Below are positions 24,486-33,748 of a stretch of DNA of 58,631 nt, one piece after another; position 1 is the stretch's first letter; the number at the start of each line of letters is the position of its first letter. The stretch is from Pseudomonadota bacterium (GTDB taxonomy: Bacteria > Chloroflexota > UBA6077 > JAJPHF01), in the NCBI GenBank assembly GCA_021325365.1, contig JAJPHF010000023.1:1-58631 (forward strand), in the 5' to 3' direction. A program made the position numbers and the translations under genes. The notes beneath the pieces were generated by a model. It was not told the DNA's origin. It ran no database searches and saw only the letters and a list, made by a program, of their open reading frames with translations.

Positions 24486-26042
24486 TCAGCCCGCAAGCCC
24501 GCCGCTGGCGGGCGCCGCCTGGGCGGCGCCGGCCACGCTTTCGGCGGGCATCGCGCCCGCCTGCTCCATGGCGTGGACCTCGTCCCAGATCTTGCGGTCC
24601 TTCGTCTCGGGGATGAACAGCCCGCCGACCACGACCGAGATCAGGGCGACGGCGATCGGGTAAATGAGCCCGGCGAGCAGGTTGCCGTTCGGGTCGCCGC
24701 CCGGGTTCAGCCCGCGCAGGTCGAAGCCGGGAAGCGGCCCGATGTTGAAGAAGGGCACGTAGCCCTGCCCGGTGACGGTGGCCGCGACGATGCCCAGGAA
24801 GATGAACGGTAGCCAGCCGCCGAACCAGCCGTTGCCCAGGTGGTAGGGGATCGACAGCGACGTGTAGCGGATGCGCGCCGGGAAGTACTCGACGAGGAAC
24901 GCGGCGATCGGCCCGTAGACCATCGTCACGTAGAGAATCTGAATCCAGACGAGGACCGTCTCGGCGACCATGTTCGGGTTGGCGCTCGCGATCTTGCCCG
25001 CGGCGTCGTAGGTCAGGTTGCCGTGGGCCAGCATGGCCTGGTAGATCGGCACGTAGGTGATCGCCGCCAGCAGGCAGCCGCCGAGGATCACCGGCTTGCG
25101 GCCGACCCTGTCGGACAGCCAGCCGAAGATGATGAAGAACGGCGTGGCGCAGGCGATGGCGACGAGCAGGATCGTGTAGGCCGCGACGTAGTTCACTTTC
25201 ATCAGCGTGCCGAGGAAGAACAGCGCCTGGAACTGGCCCTGGTACCAGACCACGGCCTGGCCGGCGGTCATGCCGACGAGCACCAGCAGGATGACGCCGA
25301 CCTTGTTGCCGCTGAAGCTGTCCTTGGCCCAGGTGGTGGTGTTACGCGCCGTCTGGCCGGCCGCCTTGATCCGCTGGAAGAGTGGGGTCTCCTGCAAGCG
25401 GGCGCGGATATACAGCGCGCCGGCGACGAGAACGGCCGAGAGCAGGAAGGGGACCCGCCAGCCCCACGCTTTGTAGGTGTCGTCGCCAAAGGCGACCCGC
25501 GTCGCGAGAATCACGCCCAGGCCGCAGAACATGCCGATGGTCGCGGTCGTCTGGATCCACGAGGTGTACAGCCCGCGCTTGCCATCGGGCGCGTGTTCGG
25601 CGACGTAGATCGCCGCGCCGCCATACTCGCCGCCGAGGGCGAGGCCTTGCAGGAGGCGCAGCGTGACGAGGATTAACGGTGCGAGGATGCCGATCTGGGC
25701 GTAGGTGGGCAAGAGCCCGACGATCAACGTGGCGGCCCCCATGATCGAGACCGTGAGCAGGAAGGCGTACTTGCGCCCGATCACGTCGCCGATGCGCCCG
25801 AAGACGAGCGCGCCGAAGGGCCGCACGGCGAACCCGGCGCCGTACACGGCGAAGCCGGCGAGGAGCGACGCGGTTGGGTTGTCGTTCGGGAAGAAGAGGG
25901 GCGCGAGGAAGGGCGTGAGGAGCGCGTAGAGGTAGAAGTCGTACCACTCGATAATCGTGCCCGCCGACGAGGCGCCAATCACGAACGGGATGCCGTAGTC
26001 GCGACCGGCAGTAGCTTGCGCCGTTGCCGCTCTACTAGCCAT
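24486..26042 (-). CDS. MFS transporter, metabolite:H+ symporter (MHS) family
   Basis: A 518-residue protein with 12 predicted membrane segments. N-terminal GTIIEWYDFYLY, motif A FGRIGDVIGRKYAFLLT and LLQGLALGGEYGGAAIYVAE are characteristic of MHS proteins (alpha-ketoglutarate, proline/betaine, shikimate carriers). The second half has GWLSDRVGRKPVILGGC. ATG 26042 has GGAGGGAT upstream. Large hydrophilic inserts occur between helices 9 and 10 and near the C-terminus. The substrate is probably an organic acid or osmolyte but cannot be assigned. Confidence 0.92.
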   Translation of the reverse strand: MASRAATAQATAGRDYGIPFVIGASSAGTIIEWYDFYLYALLTPFLAPLFFPNDNPTASLLAGFAVYGAGFAVRPFGALVFGRIGDVIGRKYAFLLTVSIMGAATLIVGLLPTYAQIGILAPLILVTLRLLQGLALGGEYGGAAIYVAEHAPDGKRGLYTSWIQTTATIGMFCGLGVILATRVAFGDDTYKAWGWRVPFLLSAVLVAGALYIRARLQETPLFQRIKAAGQTARNTTTWAKDSFSGNKVGVILLVLVGMTAGQAVVWYQGQFQALFFLGTLMKVNYVAAYTILLVAIACATPFFIIFGWLSDRVGRKPVILGGCLLAAITYVPIYQAMLAHGNLTYDAAGKIASANPNMVAETVLVWIQILYVTMVYGPIAAFLVEYFPARIRYTSLSIPYHLGNGWFGGWLPFIFLGIVAATVTGQGYVPFFNIGPLPGFDLRGLNPGGDPNGNLLAGLIYPIAVALISVVVGGLFIPETKDRKIWDEVHAMEQAGAMPAESVAGAAQAAPASGGLAG

Positions 26043-26200
26043 AGCGCTTATCCCTCCGGTCTGCTGGCTCCGGCTCCCGATGGCCGGGGCCACGAGTACC
26101 GCAGTGATAGCGCGTAGGGCCGCGGAGCGGGAAGCTGCTGACCGCCAGGCGTCGAAATTGGCCCCCGTTCGGCACCGGTGGGGGGGCGAATGGCCGGGGG

Positions 26201-26311
26201 ACCTACCCCCCCTGCCCCCCTCCCAGTGTGGGAAGGGGGAGAGGGACGGGGACGAGGCCGGGGTGGCTCCCCCCTTCCGTCCCAGGGAAGGGGGACCCGG
26301 GGCGGGTAGGT
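26201..26311. repeat. Family E palindromic element (intergenic copy)
   Basis: A ~111-bp unit beginning ACCTACCCCCC and ending GGGTAGGT, with two internal stem-loops (CCTCCCAGTGTGGGAAGG and TTCCGTCCCAGGGAAGG). It matches the in-frame insert of recD2 at 13852-13957. Its last base is shared with the TGA stop of the LytTR regulator gene. Confidence 0.8.
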
Positions 26312-27048
26312 CACAGCCCGAGCAAGGAGCGCAGGTCTTTCACGCGGCCCCGGCTGACGGTGAGGCTGGAGCCGGCGGCGTCGTTGACTTTCAGCAGGTA
26401 GGTGCCGTTGAAGTAGGGGCGGATCTCGACCACGTTGCGCATGTTGGCCAGGAAGGCGCGGTGGATGCGCAGGAAGGGGGGCGTCGGCAGGCGCCGCTCT
26501 AGGTCGTGCAACGAGAAGCGCGTCGCGTAGACGCGGTCGTGCGTATGGACGTAGACGACGTCGTCGCGTGCCTCGGCGTAGCGGATGTCGGGCAGGTCGA
26601 TCAGCACCGTGCGGCCGGCCGTCTCGACCGGCAGCTTGTCGAGACGGCCGGCGGGGCGGGCGGGCTCCTCCCGCGCGGGCTGACCCCGGCCGGCGTGCAG
26701 CCGCTCCAGCGTCTCGCGGAGGCGATCGAGCGCGACGGGCTTCAGCAGGTAGTCGACCGCGCGCAGCTCGAAGGCGCGGAGGGCGTACTCCTCGTAGGCC
26801 GTCACGAACACCACGGCGGGCGGCTGGTCGAACTCGTGGACCAGGTCCACCAGCTCGAGGCCCGATAGGCCCGGCATCTGGATGTCGACGAACACCGCGT
26901 CGAAGCGATGCTGCTTGAGCAGGCGCAGCGCGTCCAGCGCCGTCGCGGCCGTCTCCACCTCGACGGTAGGGTCGGCCGCGCGCAAGCAGTAGCGCAGCTC
27001 TTCCAGCGCCGGCCGCTCGTCGTCCACCACCAGCGCGCGTAGTGGCAT
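26311..27048 (-). CDS. LytTR-family response regulator
   Basis: A 245-residue regulator. The REC domain (residues 1-120) has DDERPALEELR, phosphoacceptor VFVDIQMPGLSG, VTAYEEYALRAFE and the Lys in YLLKPV. After a Pro/Arg linker comes a LytTR DNA-binding domain (about 145-245): IRYAEARDDVVYVHTHDRVY, then LHDLERRLPTPPFLRIHRAFLA-like core and YLLKVNDAAGSSLTVSRGRV. LytTR domains bind short imperfect direct repeats. The start lies 1 bp after the stop of the kinase gene, so they form one unit. Confidence 0.94.
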   Translation of the reverse strand: MPLRALVVDDERPALEELRYCLRAADPTVEVETAATALDALRLLKQHRFDAVFVDIQMPGLSGLELVDLVHEFDQPPAVVFVTAYEEYALRAFELRAVDYLLKPVALDRLRETLERLHAGRGQPAREEPARPAGRLDKLPVETAGRTVLIDLPDIRYAEARDDVVYVHTHDRVYATRFSLHDLERRLPTPPFLRIHRAFLANMRNVVEIRPYFNGTYLLKVNDAAGSSLTVSRGRVKDLRSLLGL

Positions 27049-27049
27049 A

Positions 27050-28270
27050 CTATATCCCGACGCCCGCCTTGTACTTGGGGATGCTGAAGCTGATACGCGT
27101 GCCCTCGCCCGGGCGGCTGACGATCTCCAGGCCGTGCTCCGGCCCATACACGCTGCGCAGCCGTTCGTTGACGTTGACCAGCCCCACGCCGAAGGCGGCG
27201 CGGCGGGGGCCTTGCAGCACCCGGCGCATGGCCTCGCCGTCCATCCCCACGCCGTCGTCGTCGACGCAGATCCAGCACTCGCTGCCGCGGTCCTCGGCCG
27301 CGATGACGACACGCCCCGCCCCCACCTTCTTGCTGATGCCGTGGCGCACGGCGTTCTCCACGAGGGGTTGCAGCACCAGCACCGGCACCACGGTGGAGAG
27401 GATCTCCGGGTCCACGCGGTACACCACGTCGAGCCGCTCGGCGAAGCGGGCTTTCTCGAAGCTGAGGTACTGGTGGACGTACTCTAGCTCCTGCGCGAAG
27501 GGGCTGAACTCGCCCTTCCGGCGGAAGGTGCGCCGCAGGAACGTGGCGAAGTCGGTGAGCAGCTGGCGTGCGGCCTCGGGGTCGGTGCGCACGAATGCGG
27601 CGATGGTGTTCAGCGTGTTGTAGACGAAATGCGGGGAGATCTGCGCCTGCAAGGCGGCCAATTCCGCCTTGGCTAGCCGTTCGGCCTTGCGATCGACCTC
27701 AGCCAGCTCCATCTGCAGGCTCATGAGCTGGGCCATGGCGCGCACCATCTTGATCTTCCCTGCCGTCAGCGGCTGGCCCTCGCCGAAGTAGATGGTGAGC
27801 GCGCCGGCTACCTGGCGGCGCAGCGTGAGCGGCGCCGCGACCGCCGAGACGAGCGGGCAGCCGGGCCGCGCGCAGCCGATCGCGTCGTGGGTGCGCGCCA
27901 CGATGGGGCGGCCCGTGCGCAGCACCTCGCGGGTGAGCGCGGTAGCCGGCTCGGTGCCCGCAAGGTGGTGGTCGGCGCCCGCGCCGACGTGGGCCAGGAT
28001 CTGCTGCCCGCCGACGATGCCCACGGCCGCGGGGCGCAGCACGTCGTGGATGGCCGCGGCCGTGCGCGCCGCGGTGGCGCGGTTGAGGCCCTGGCGCAGA
28101 TAGGGCAGCGTGCGGTTGGCGAGCGCCAGCGATTCGAAGATAGCGTGCTCGCGGCCCTCGCTGACCGTGCGCCCGCGCGTCAGCACGAGGTGGACGACGA
28201 GCGCCGCCGCCACCGCCGTGAACACGAGCTGCCCGACCAGCAGCGGGATGAGCTGCGGGCTATTCTCCAT
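27050..28270 (-). CDS. LytS-type sensor histidine kinase with GAF domain
   Basis: A 406-residue membrane kinase. One N-terminal membrane segment (LIPLLVGQLVFTAVAAALVV), a GAF-like sensor at about residues 55-180 (containing CARPGCPLVSAVAAPL), then the His_kinase domain with phospho-His in ISPHFVYNTLN, and an HATPase domain (LVENAVRHG, DDDGVGMD, GVGLVNVNERL). It overlaps the symporter gene upstream by 11 bp and is followed by its LytTR partner. In enterobacteria and Bacillus, LytS/LytTR pairs control pyruvate carriers, so control of the linked symporter is likely. Confidence 0.92.
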   Translation of the reverse strand: MENSPQLIPLLVGQLVFTAVAAALVVHLVLTRGRTVSEGREHAIFESLALANRTLPYLRQGLNRATAARTAAAIHDVLRPAAVGIVGGQQILAHVGAGADHHLAGTEPATALTREVLRTGRPIVARTHDAIGCARPGCPLVSAVAAPLTLRRQVAGALTIYFGEGQPLTAGKIKMVRAMAQLMSLQMELAEVDRKAERLAKAELAALQAQISPHFVYNTLNTIAAFVRTDPEAARQLLTDFATFLRRTFRRKGEFSPFAQELEYVHQYLSFEKARFAERLDVVYRVDPEILSTVVPVLVLQPLVENAVRHGISKKVGAGRVVIAAEDRGSECWICVDDDGVGMDGEAMRRVLQGPRRAAFGVGLVNVNERLRSVYGPEHGLEIVSRPGEGTRISFSIPKYKAGVGI

Positions 28271-29882
28271 ACTCCGTCCGCAGCCCGAGCGTCTCGGGCA
28301 CGTGCAGCCGCAGCATCTTGAGGTTCACGTCGGCCGGCACGCGGGTGGGCGTGAGCAGCGAGCCGAGCACCATCGTGCCGAACGAGACGGGGATCGTCCA
28401 GATGGCCGGCTGGGCAAGCAGCGTGCTGCCGAGCGTGCCGGCCGCCGTGCCATCGCCAACGCACATGGTGTACAGGATCGCCGCCGAGGCCAGGCCGCCG
28501 CCCACCAGCGTGCCGGCCGCGGCGCCGACGACGGTCAGGCCGCGCCACCAGATGCCGAGCACGAGCAGCGGGAAGAAGGCGCTGGCGGCGATGGCGAAGG
28601 CCCAGCCGACGAGCATGTTGATCGGAAAGCGCTCGACGGTGAGCCCGATGGCGACGGCCACCGCGCCCGCGCCCAGCGCCGCGAGGCGGAAGGCCAGGAG
28701 GCGCGCGCGCTGCTCGGCGCGCGGATGGAGCGTGCGCGCGTAGAGGTCGTGGGCCAGCGCCCCGGCGACGGCGACCAGCAGGCCGGAGGTGGTGGACATG
28801 AAGGCGGCGAACGCCCCGGCCGCGGTCACGGCGCGCAGCACGTCGCCGAGGGCCGCGCCGGGGAGCCGCCCCGGTAGCTCGAGCAGCAGGGCGTCGGTAC
28901 GGCCGCTGAGGTAGAGGTCCGGGGCGTGGACGCGGCCCGCCAGGCCAAGCAGCGGCGGGAACAGGTAGAAGCAGCCGATCATCGCCAGCACCACGAGCGT
29001 GGTCTGGCGGGCGGCGTGGCCGTCGCGGTTGGTGTAGAAGCGGACCAGGATGTGCGGCAAGCCGGCGGTGCCGCAGATGGTGGCGATCATCAGCGAGTAG
29101 GTGAACAGCAGCGGGTAGCCCTGCTGCTCGGCCAACGGCCCGAACGGCAGGCCCCACTCCGGGCCGGGCGCGGCGCCCGCCTCGATGGCAGCCTGCAGCG
29201 CCGGCGGCGGGCTGCTGGTCGCCCACTCCCAGTGCGTGCCGTAGGAGCCGAACAGCGCCAGCAGCACGAACGCCGGCACGGCGATGGCGAACACCTTGAC
29301 CCAGAACTGGAACGCCTGCACGAAGGTGATACCCTTCATGCCGCCGAGCGCCACGTTCAGGCTAATGACGCCGCCGACCACCACCACGCCTACCCAGTAG
29401 GGCAGGCCGGCCACCGCCTGCACGGCCAGCCCTGCGCCCTTCATCTGGGGCAGCATGTAGAACACGCCGATGACCAGGACGAAGCCCACGGCGATGAGCC
29501 GAAAGGCGGGGCTGCCGAAGCGGCCCTCGGCGAAGTCGGGGATGGTGTAGGCGCCGAAGCGGCGGAGCGGCGCGGCCACGAACAGCAAGAGCAGCAGGTA
29601 GCCGGCCGCATAGCCGGCGGGGTACCAGAGCACGTCGTAGCCAAAGGCCATCACCATGCCGGCCACGCCCAGGAACGAGGCGGCGCTCAGGTACTCACCC
29701 GAGATGGCGGAGGCGTTCAGCACGGGGCCGATGGCGCGCGAGGCGATGTAGACGTCGTGGGTCGTGCGGGCGACGCGCGTGGCGTAGACGCCGACCGCCA
29801 CGGTGGCGACGGCGATGCCGGCGAACGCGAGCAGCGCGACCCAGTGAACCTGCACGGTGGCTACTGCCTCCACGCCGGACAA
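28260..29882 (-). CDS. Sodium:solute symporter, acetate/pyruvate (ActP-like) group
   Basis: A 540-residue protein with 13 or so membrane segments. The SSS signatures include ISGEYLSAASFLGVAGMVMA near the N-terminus, the helix FSTTS-like FAAFMSTTSGLLVAVAGALAH, and GWAFAIAASAFFPLLVLGIWW. It is most like cation/acetate symporters, which are typically encoded next to a DUF485 protein as here. The start is TTG 29882 (AGGAAG upstream); GTG 29855, with GGAGG further upstream, is also possible. Confidence 0.9.
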   Translation of the reverse strand: MSGVEAVATVQVHWVALLAFAGIAVATVAVGVYATRVARTTHDVYIASRAIGPVLNASAISGEYLSAASFLGVAGMVMAFGYDVLWYPAGYAAGYLLLLLFVAAPLRRFGAYTIPDFAEGRFGSPAFRLIAVGFVLVIGVFYMLPQMKGAGLAVQAVAGLPYWVGVVVVGGVISLNVALGGMKGITFVQAFQFWVKVFAIAVPAFVLLALFGSYGTHWEWATSSPPPALQAAIEAGAAPGPEWGLPFGPLAEQQGYPLLFTYSLMIATICGTAGLPHILVRFYTNRDGHAARQTTLVVLAMIGCFYLFPPLLGLAGRVHAPDLYLSGRTDALLLELPGRLPGAALGDVLRAVTAAGAFAAFMSTTSGLLVAVAGALAHDLYARTLHPRAEQRARLLAFRLAALGAGAVAVAIGLTVERFPINMLVGWAFAIAASAFFPLLVLGIWWRGLTVVGAAAGTLVGGGLASAAILYTMCVGDGTAAGTLGSTLLAQPAIWTIPVSFGTMVLGSLLTPTRVPADVNLKMLRLHVPETLGLRTEYGE

Positions 29883-29934
29883 GCACTTCCTGATTGCCTT
29901 AGCGGCCCCACTCGGTCCGTCGCCGGGAGCACCG

Positions 29935-30465
29935 TCACTTCACCAGCGCGGTGAACTCGTCCTCGTACTTGCGGGCGGTCGAGACGAAGTACAGCGCCAG
30001 CGCCCAGACGAACGGGTAGACGAGCACGGCCAGCGCGAGCCAGGCCATCGGCAGGCCGAGCAGCCGCATCTGCACGAGCGCCGGAAACAACAGGTTCATC
30101 AGCGGCAGCCCGAGCAGGATCACCAGGAACACGGCGGCGACGCTCAGCCCCAGGCGCAGCTGGCGGCGCACGAGGTCTTGCATCAGCACTTCGCCGTAAG
30201 CCGTCTGCTCGGCGATCTCCTGAAGTGCCTCGTCGGCCGGCAGCAGCGCCTCCAGCGCATCGAGCACGGCCGCCTCGTCGAGCGGCTCCGCGGCGAGCCA
30301 GTCGTCCAGCGGCTCGAGGCCGCCGCCGACATCGAGCGGCTCCAGGCCGAGCACGGCATCGTGGGGCGCCAGGGCGCCTACGCCGGCGCCGGCGGCCTGC
30401 GCGCCGGCCCGTGCGGGCTGCCGTCTCCGCTCGCTCCCGAAGGGACTCTTCACTGTGCCGCCCAT
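29935..30465 (-). CDS. DUF485 (YjcH-like) membrane protein
   Basis: A 176-residue protein. The N-terminal ~95 residues are soluble, Leu/Glu/Asp/Pro-rich and longer than usual for this family. The C-terminal 80 residues hold two membrane helices in the DUF485 pattern: RRQLRLGLSVAAVFLVILLG and LAVLVYPFVWALALYFVSTA, ending RKYEDEF. DUF485 genes accompany acetate symporters and may assist their assembly. It is the first gene of a four-gene operon with the symporter, LytS and LytTR regulator. The N-terminal extension is unusual. Confidence 0.8.
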   Translation of the reverse strand: MGGTVKSPFGSERRRQPARAGAQAAGAGVGALAPHDAVLGLEPLDVGGGLEPLDDWLAAEPLDEAAVLDALEALLPADEALQEIAEQTAYGEVLMQDLVRRQLRLGLSVAAVFLVILLGLPLMNLLFPALVQMRLLGLPMAWLALAVLVYPFVWALALYFVSTARKYEDEFTALVK

Positions 30466-30616
30466 CTTCGGTCAGCTCTCGCGCGTGCCCCCTATTTAGA
30501 GAGCAATTGGGGTAGATGTCAAGCGTCTGGACGCTCGACGAGGTGGCGACCTGTCGCCGGCGCGTGCCCCGCGGCGCGAGGCGCTCTTCTCACTGCTTCC
30601 GCGCTCGGGCGCCTGT

Positions 30617-30622
30617 TACAAT
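30617..30622 (+). promoter_or_regulatory. Probable -10 box (TACAAT)
   Basis: TTACAATGGCGGC lies 40 bp before ATG 30662 and fits the recurrent TAnAATnnCGGC pattern. The divergent operon on the other strand starts at 30465, so this gap holds both promoters. Confidence 0.5.
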
Positions 30623-30661
30623 GGCGGCACTTCGGTCGCAATCGGTTGCATCGGTGCTGGC

Positions 30662-31717
30662 ATGAATGGCGCTCGCCTGATCGTCGCGCTGCTCGGCGGC
30701 TGCCTGATGGTGGCGTGCGCCGGGCCGGCGGGCGCCCCTGCCGTTCCATCCAGCAGCGCTCCAGCGGTGGGCGGGAGCGCGATCCAGGCGACGAGCGCGC
30801 CGGCCGCGCCGCCCTCGCCCGTCGCGCTGCGCGCGATCAGCATCGCCCACCCGACCGCGAATCCGCAGCTCGTGCCGTTCCGGCTGGCGATCACGGAGGG
30901 CTTCTTCCGGGAGGAAGGGCTGGATGCCCAGATGATCCAGATTGGCTCCAGCGCCTTTGCGCCCGCCATGCTGAACGACGAGATCGACTACTCCACGCTG
31001 TTCGGCGCGACCGTGCGGCTGGCGGCGGCTGGCGCGCCGGTGAAGGCGATCATGGTGCTCAACGACAAGCCGCTCTTCTACCTGATCGCGCAGCCGGGCA
31101 TCGCCAGCGTGCCCGATCTCCGCGGGCAGGAGGTGGGCGTGGGGCCGCGCGGCGGTACGCTCGATCACCTGGCGCGCGACATCTTCACTTACTACGGCCT
31201 CGATCCCCAGACCGATCTGGTCTCCCGGTCGTTTCAGCAGATCGACGGCACGCTGCCGGCGCTGCTCGCCGGCCAGATTCAGGCGGCGGTCGTGCCGCCG
31301 CCGCTCAACCTGCAGGCCGAGGCGCAGGGAATGAAGATGCTGGTGGACGCGGCCGATCTGTTCCGCGCGGCCTCAGGTGGCGTGACGACCACGGAGCGCA
31401 AGCTGCGCGAGCGGCCGGACGAGGTGCGGGGCGTGTTGCGGGCGACGCTGCGCGGGATGGAGTTCATGCGGAGTCACCGCGCGCCCGCGCTCGCCGAGAT
31501 GGTCAGCTGGGCGGGCATCGACGCGGCGCTGGCCGACGGCGCCTACGACGGCGTCGTCAAGTCTTTCACGTCCGACGGACTGGCGACCGATGACGAGATC
31601 CAGCCGGAGATCGACAGCGCGAAAGAGCAGATGGGGACGCCTGACGCGGTCATCCCGGTGTCGCAGGTTGTCGACTTCACGCTGCTGCGCTCGGTCCTCG
31701 CCGAGCCGCGCCGCTAA
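30662..31717 (+). CDS. ABC transporter substrate-binding lipoprotein, NMT1/SsuA-like
   Basis: A 351-residue protein with a lipoprotein signal (LIVALLGGCLMVAC, lipid-attached Cys19), an Ala/Pro linker and an NMT1-like domain: VPFRLAITEGFFREEGLDAQ, then FAPAMLNDEIDYSTLFGATV, then VPDLRGQEVGVGPRGGTLDH. C-terminal ITPVSQV-like segment VIPVSQVVDFTLL. No permease or ATPase is linked. It is convergent with another binding protein gene only 7 bp away. The ligand is unknown. Confidence 0.88.
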   Translation: MNGARLIVALLGGCLMVACAGPAGAPAVPSSSAPAVGGSAIQATSAPAAPPSPVALRAISIAHPTANPQLVPFRLAITEGFFREEGLDAQMIQIGSSAFAPAMLNDEIDYSTLFGATVRLAAAGAPVKAIMVLNDKPLFYLIAQPGIASVPDLRGQEVGVGPRGGTLDHLARDIFTYYGLDPQTDLVSRSFQQIDGTLPALLAGQIQAAVVPPPLNLQAEAQGMKMLVDAADLFRAASGGVTTTERKLRERPDEVRGVLRATLRGMEFMRSHRAPALAEMVSWAGIDAALADGAYDGVVKSFTSDGLATDDEIQPEIDSAKEQMGTPDAVIPVSQVVDFTLLRSVLAEPRR

Positions 31718-31724
31718 GCCGCCG

Positions 31725-32873
31725 TTACCCCGCGTACTTGCCGAGCTGGGCGAGGGCGTAGTCCACGAACTGGTTGTCGACGACCTGGTCCATCGGGACG
31801 AGCCGCTCGATGGCGCCCCACTCCAGGAGCTGCTGCTGGTCGGCCTCGATGCCCGACAGGTTCAGGTAACCGTCCGGGTTCATGTGCTCCCAGTTCACTC
31901 GCGTCACCACGTCTACCGCCAGGTTCGTGGACTGCGCGAGGATCTGCGCGATCTCGTCGGGCGGCTGGCCGCGCCGCTGCCAGTCGACGTAGTCGCGCAC
32001 GCCGCGCAGGTTGGCGATCATCCAGCGGCGGGCCACGTCGGGCCGCCCCTGGTGAAACTGCTCGCCGAAGACGTAGGCCGCCGTCTGCTGGCCGTCGTAG
32101 TAGTCGCTGAGGTTTTGCCACATGACTAGCGGCGCGCGCTGCAGCGACAGCGTGAAGAACGGCTCGACGAACACGCCGCCGTCGACCTGGCGATTGGCCA
32201 TGAGGTCGGGCATGTCGCGGTAAGGGATGATCTTCCAATCCACGTCGTCCATGGTGAGGCCGACCGTGGCCAGCATCTTGACGAGCAGGAAGCCCTGGCC
32301 GCCCGCCTTGGGATCGGTCGTCACCGCGATGGCGCGGCCCTTGATCTCAGCGAGCGGGAGCGTGCCGCTCGCCGGCACGAGGTCGGCGCGCACGCCGAGC
32401 ACGCTCGTGGCGGTGCCTTTCTGCTGGTGGCCCTTGTCGACCACCATGCGCTGCGCGATGCCACGGTTCACGGCGTTGAAGAACGCGGACTGCATGCTCG
32501 TGGTGCCGACGTCGAGCTGCCCGGCGGCGAGCAGGGGCGTCATCTGGGCGCCGGTCGAGTACGGCTCGTCTTGGAGGTCGATGTTCACGTCCTTGAAGTA
32601 GCCGCGCTCGCGGGCGATCGTCGTGCTGAACGCCGTGCCCACGTTGCCCTGGTGGACGACGTCGGGCTCGCGCGCCACGGTGGGCGCCGCCGGTGCCGTG
32701 CTCGCGGCGGGCGGGGACGCGCTGGGGGCGCTCGCCACGCCCCCCGCCGGTTTGGCCGGCGCGGCCGACGGGGTCGCGCACGCCGCGGCAGCCCCGGCCG
32801 CCGCCACCGCGGCAGCGCGCAGGAGCGCCCGGCGGCTGAGTGGTGGCGGCGCCGCGCGCCGGCCTGCCTTCAT
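31725..32873 (-). CDS. ABC transporter substrate-binding lipoprotein with Tat-like signal
   Basis: A 382-residue protein. The signal has SRRALLRAAAVAAAGAAAAC: a twin-arginine pair followed by a hydrophobic stretch and a lipobox Cys32, which suggests Tat export. The binding domain starts VVHQGNVGTAFSTTIARERG and continues YFKDVNIDLQDEPYSTGAQM and GQLDVGTTSMQSAFFNAVNR, an NMT1-like pattern. AGGAGG lies 6 nt before ATG 32873. It heads no transporter operon but lies 10 bp downstream of the alpha/beta hydrolase gene on the same strand, so it probably belongs to that catabolic unit. Confidence 0.87.
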   Translation of the reverse strand: MKAGRRAAPPPLSRRALLRAAAVAAAGAAAACATPSAAPAKPAGGVASAPSASPPAASTAPAAPTVAREPDVVHQGNVGTAFSTTIARERGYFKDVNIDLQDEPYSTGAQMTPLLAAGQLDVGTTSMQSAFFNAVNRGIAQRMVVDKGHQQKGTATSVLGVRADLVPASGTLPLAEIKGRAIAVTTDPKAGGQGFLLVKMLATVGLTMDDVDWKIIPYRDMPDLMANRQVDGGVFVEPFFTLSLQRAPLVMWQNLSDYYDGQQTAAYVFGEQFHQGRPDVARRWMIANLRGVRDYVDWQRRGQPPDEIAQILAQSTNLAVDVVTRVNWEHMNPDGYLNLSGIEADQQQLLEWGAIERLVPMDQVVDNQFVDYALAQLGKYAG

Positions 32874-32883
32874 CAGTATCCTC

Positions 32884-33717
32884 CTACCCCGCGTGCCCCA
32901 GCACCCAGTCCAGTATCCAGGCGTTCGTCTCGGCCGGCTGCTCCCAGAAGAAGCCGTGCGTCTGGTCGGGGAGCACTTTGTAGACGGCGTTCGGGATGCG
33001 CGCGGCGAGCGCCTCGGCCTGCTGCACGTGGTTGCTGCCGCCCGTGTCGGCGCTGCCCACCACGACGAGCGTCGGCACGGCCACGTCGCCCAGGCGGTGC
33101 GTCGCCTCCCAGGCCTGGCGGGCCGCCACCAGCCGCAGGTACTCCGGTGGCCGCGCCGCGCTGCGGGCGACGACCTCGTAGAGCGCCTGCACACGGTCCG
33201 GGTGCTGCGCGCGGAACTCCGGGGTGAAATACGTCGAGGCCTCCACGATCTCGTGGCGCTGGTGGCCGTCGAAGCCGCGCTCGAGCAGGCTCATCACCAG
33301 GCCGTGCGACAGGCCCACGACGCACTGCTCGCCGGCGCGCGTGGCGACGCCCGAGCCGGTGGCGGCGCAGATGAGGCGCTTCACGCGGCCGGGATGGTCG
33401 AGCGCCATGGCCAGCGCGATGCGCCCGCCCATCGAGTGGCCGAGCACGTGCGCCGCGGGCACGCCCAGGTGGTCGAGCAGCGCGATCACGTCCGCCGCCA
33501 TCTGCTCGATGGTGTAGACGCGATCGGGGCGGCTGGAGCGGCCGCAGCCGCGCGGGTCGAGGATGATCAGGTTCAGGCGCTCGCTGAGCGGCCCCACCTG
33601 CTCCAGGTGCCAGACGTCCGAGGCGAACGCCGTCGAGGGGAGCAGCACCAGCGGCTCGCCCGCGCCGTGCGACTCGTAATAGAGGTCGATGCCCGTGGGC
33701 AGCGCTACGGTCGGCAT
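32884..33717 (-). CDS. Alpha/beta hydrolase
   Basis: A 277-residue hydrolase of the BioH/3-oxoadipate enol-lactonase type. Strand VLLPSTAFASDVWHLEQVGP, LDPRGCGRSS, the nucleophile elbow GHSMGG (Ser at about residue 96), the acid Asp in VVVGSADTGG and the catalytic His in DQTHGFFWEQ are all present. Neighbours on the same strand (class II aldolase and flavin reductase upstream, binding lipoprotein downstream) suggest a catabolic operon for a small organic substrate. The exact ester, lactone or C-C bond cleaved is not predictable. Confidence 0.9.
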   Translation of the reverse strand: MPTVALPTGIDLYYESHGAGEPLVLLPSTAFASDVWHLEQVGPLSERLNLIILDPRGCGRSSRPDRVYTIEQMAADVIALLDHLGVPAAHVLGHSMGGRIALAMALDHPGRVKRLICAATGSGVATRAGEQCVVGLSHGLVMSLLERGFDGHQRHEIVEASTYFTPEFRAQHPDRVQALYEVVARSAARPPEYLRLVAARQAWEATHRLGDVAVPTLVVVGSADTGGSNHVQQAEALAARIPNAVYKVLPDQTHGFFWEQPAETNAWILDWVLGHAG

Positions 33718-33748
33718 GGCTCTCCCCCCTCGCGGCGCGCGGGCGCGC

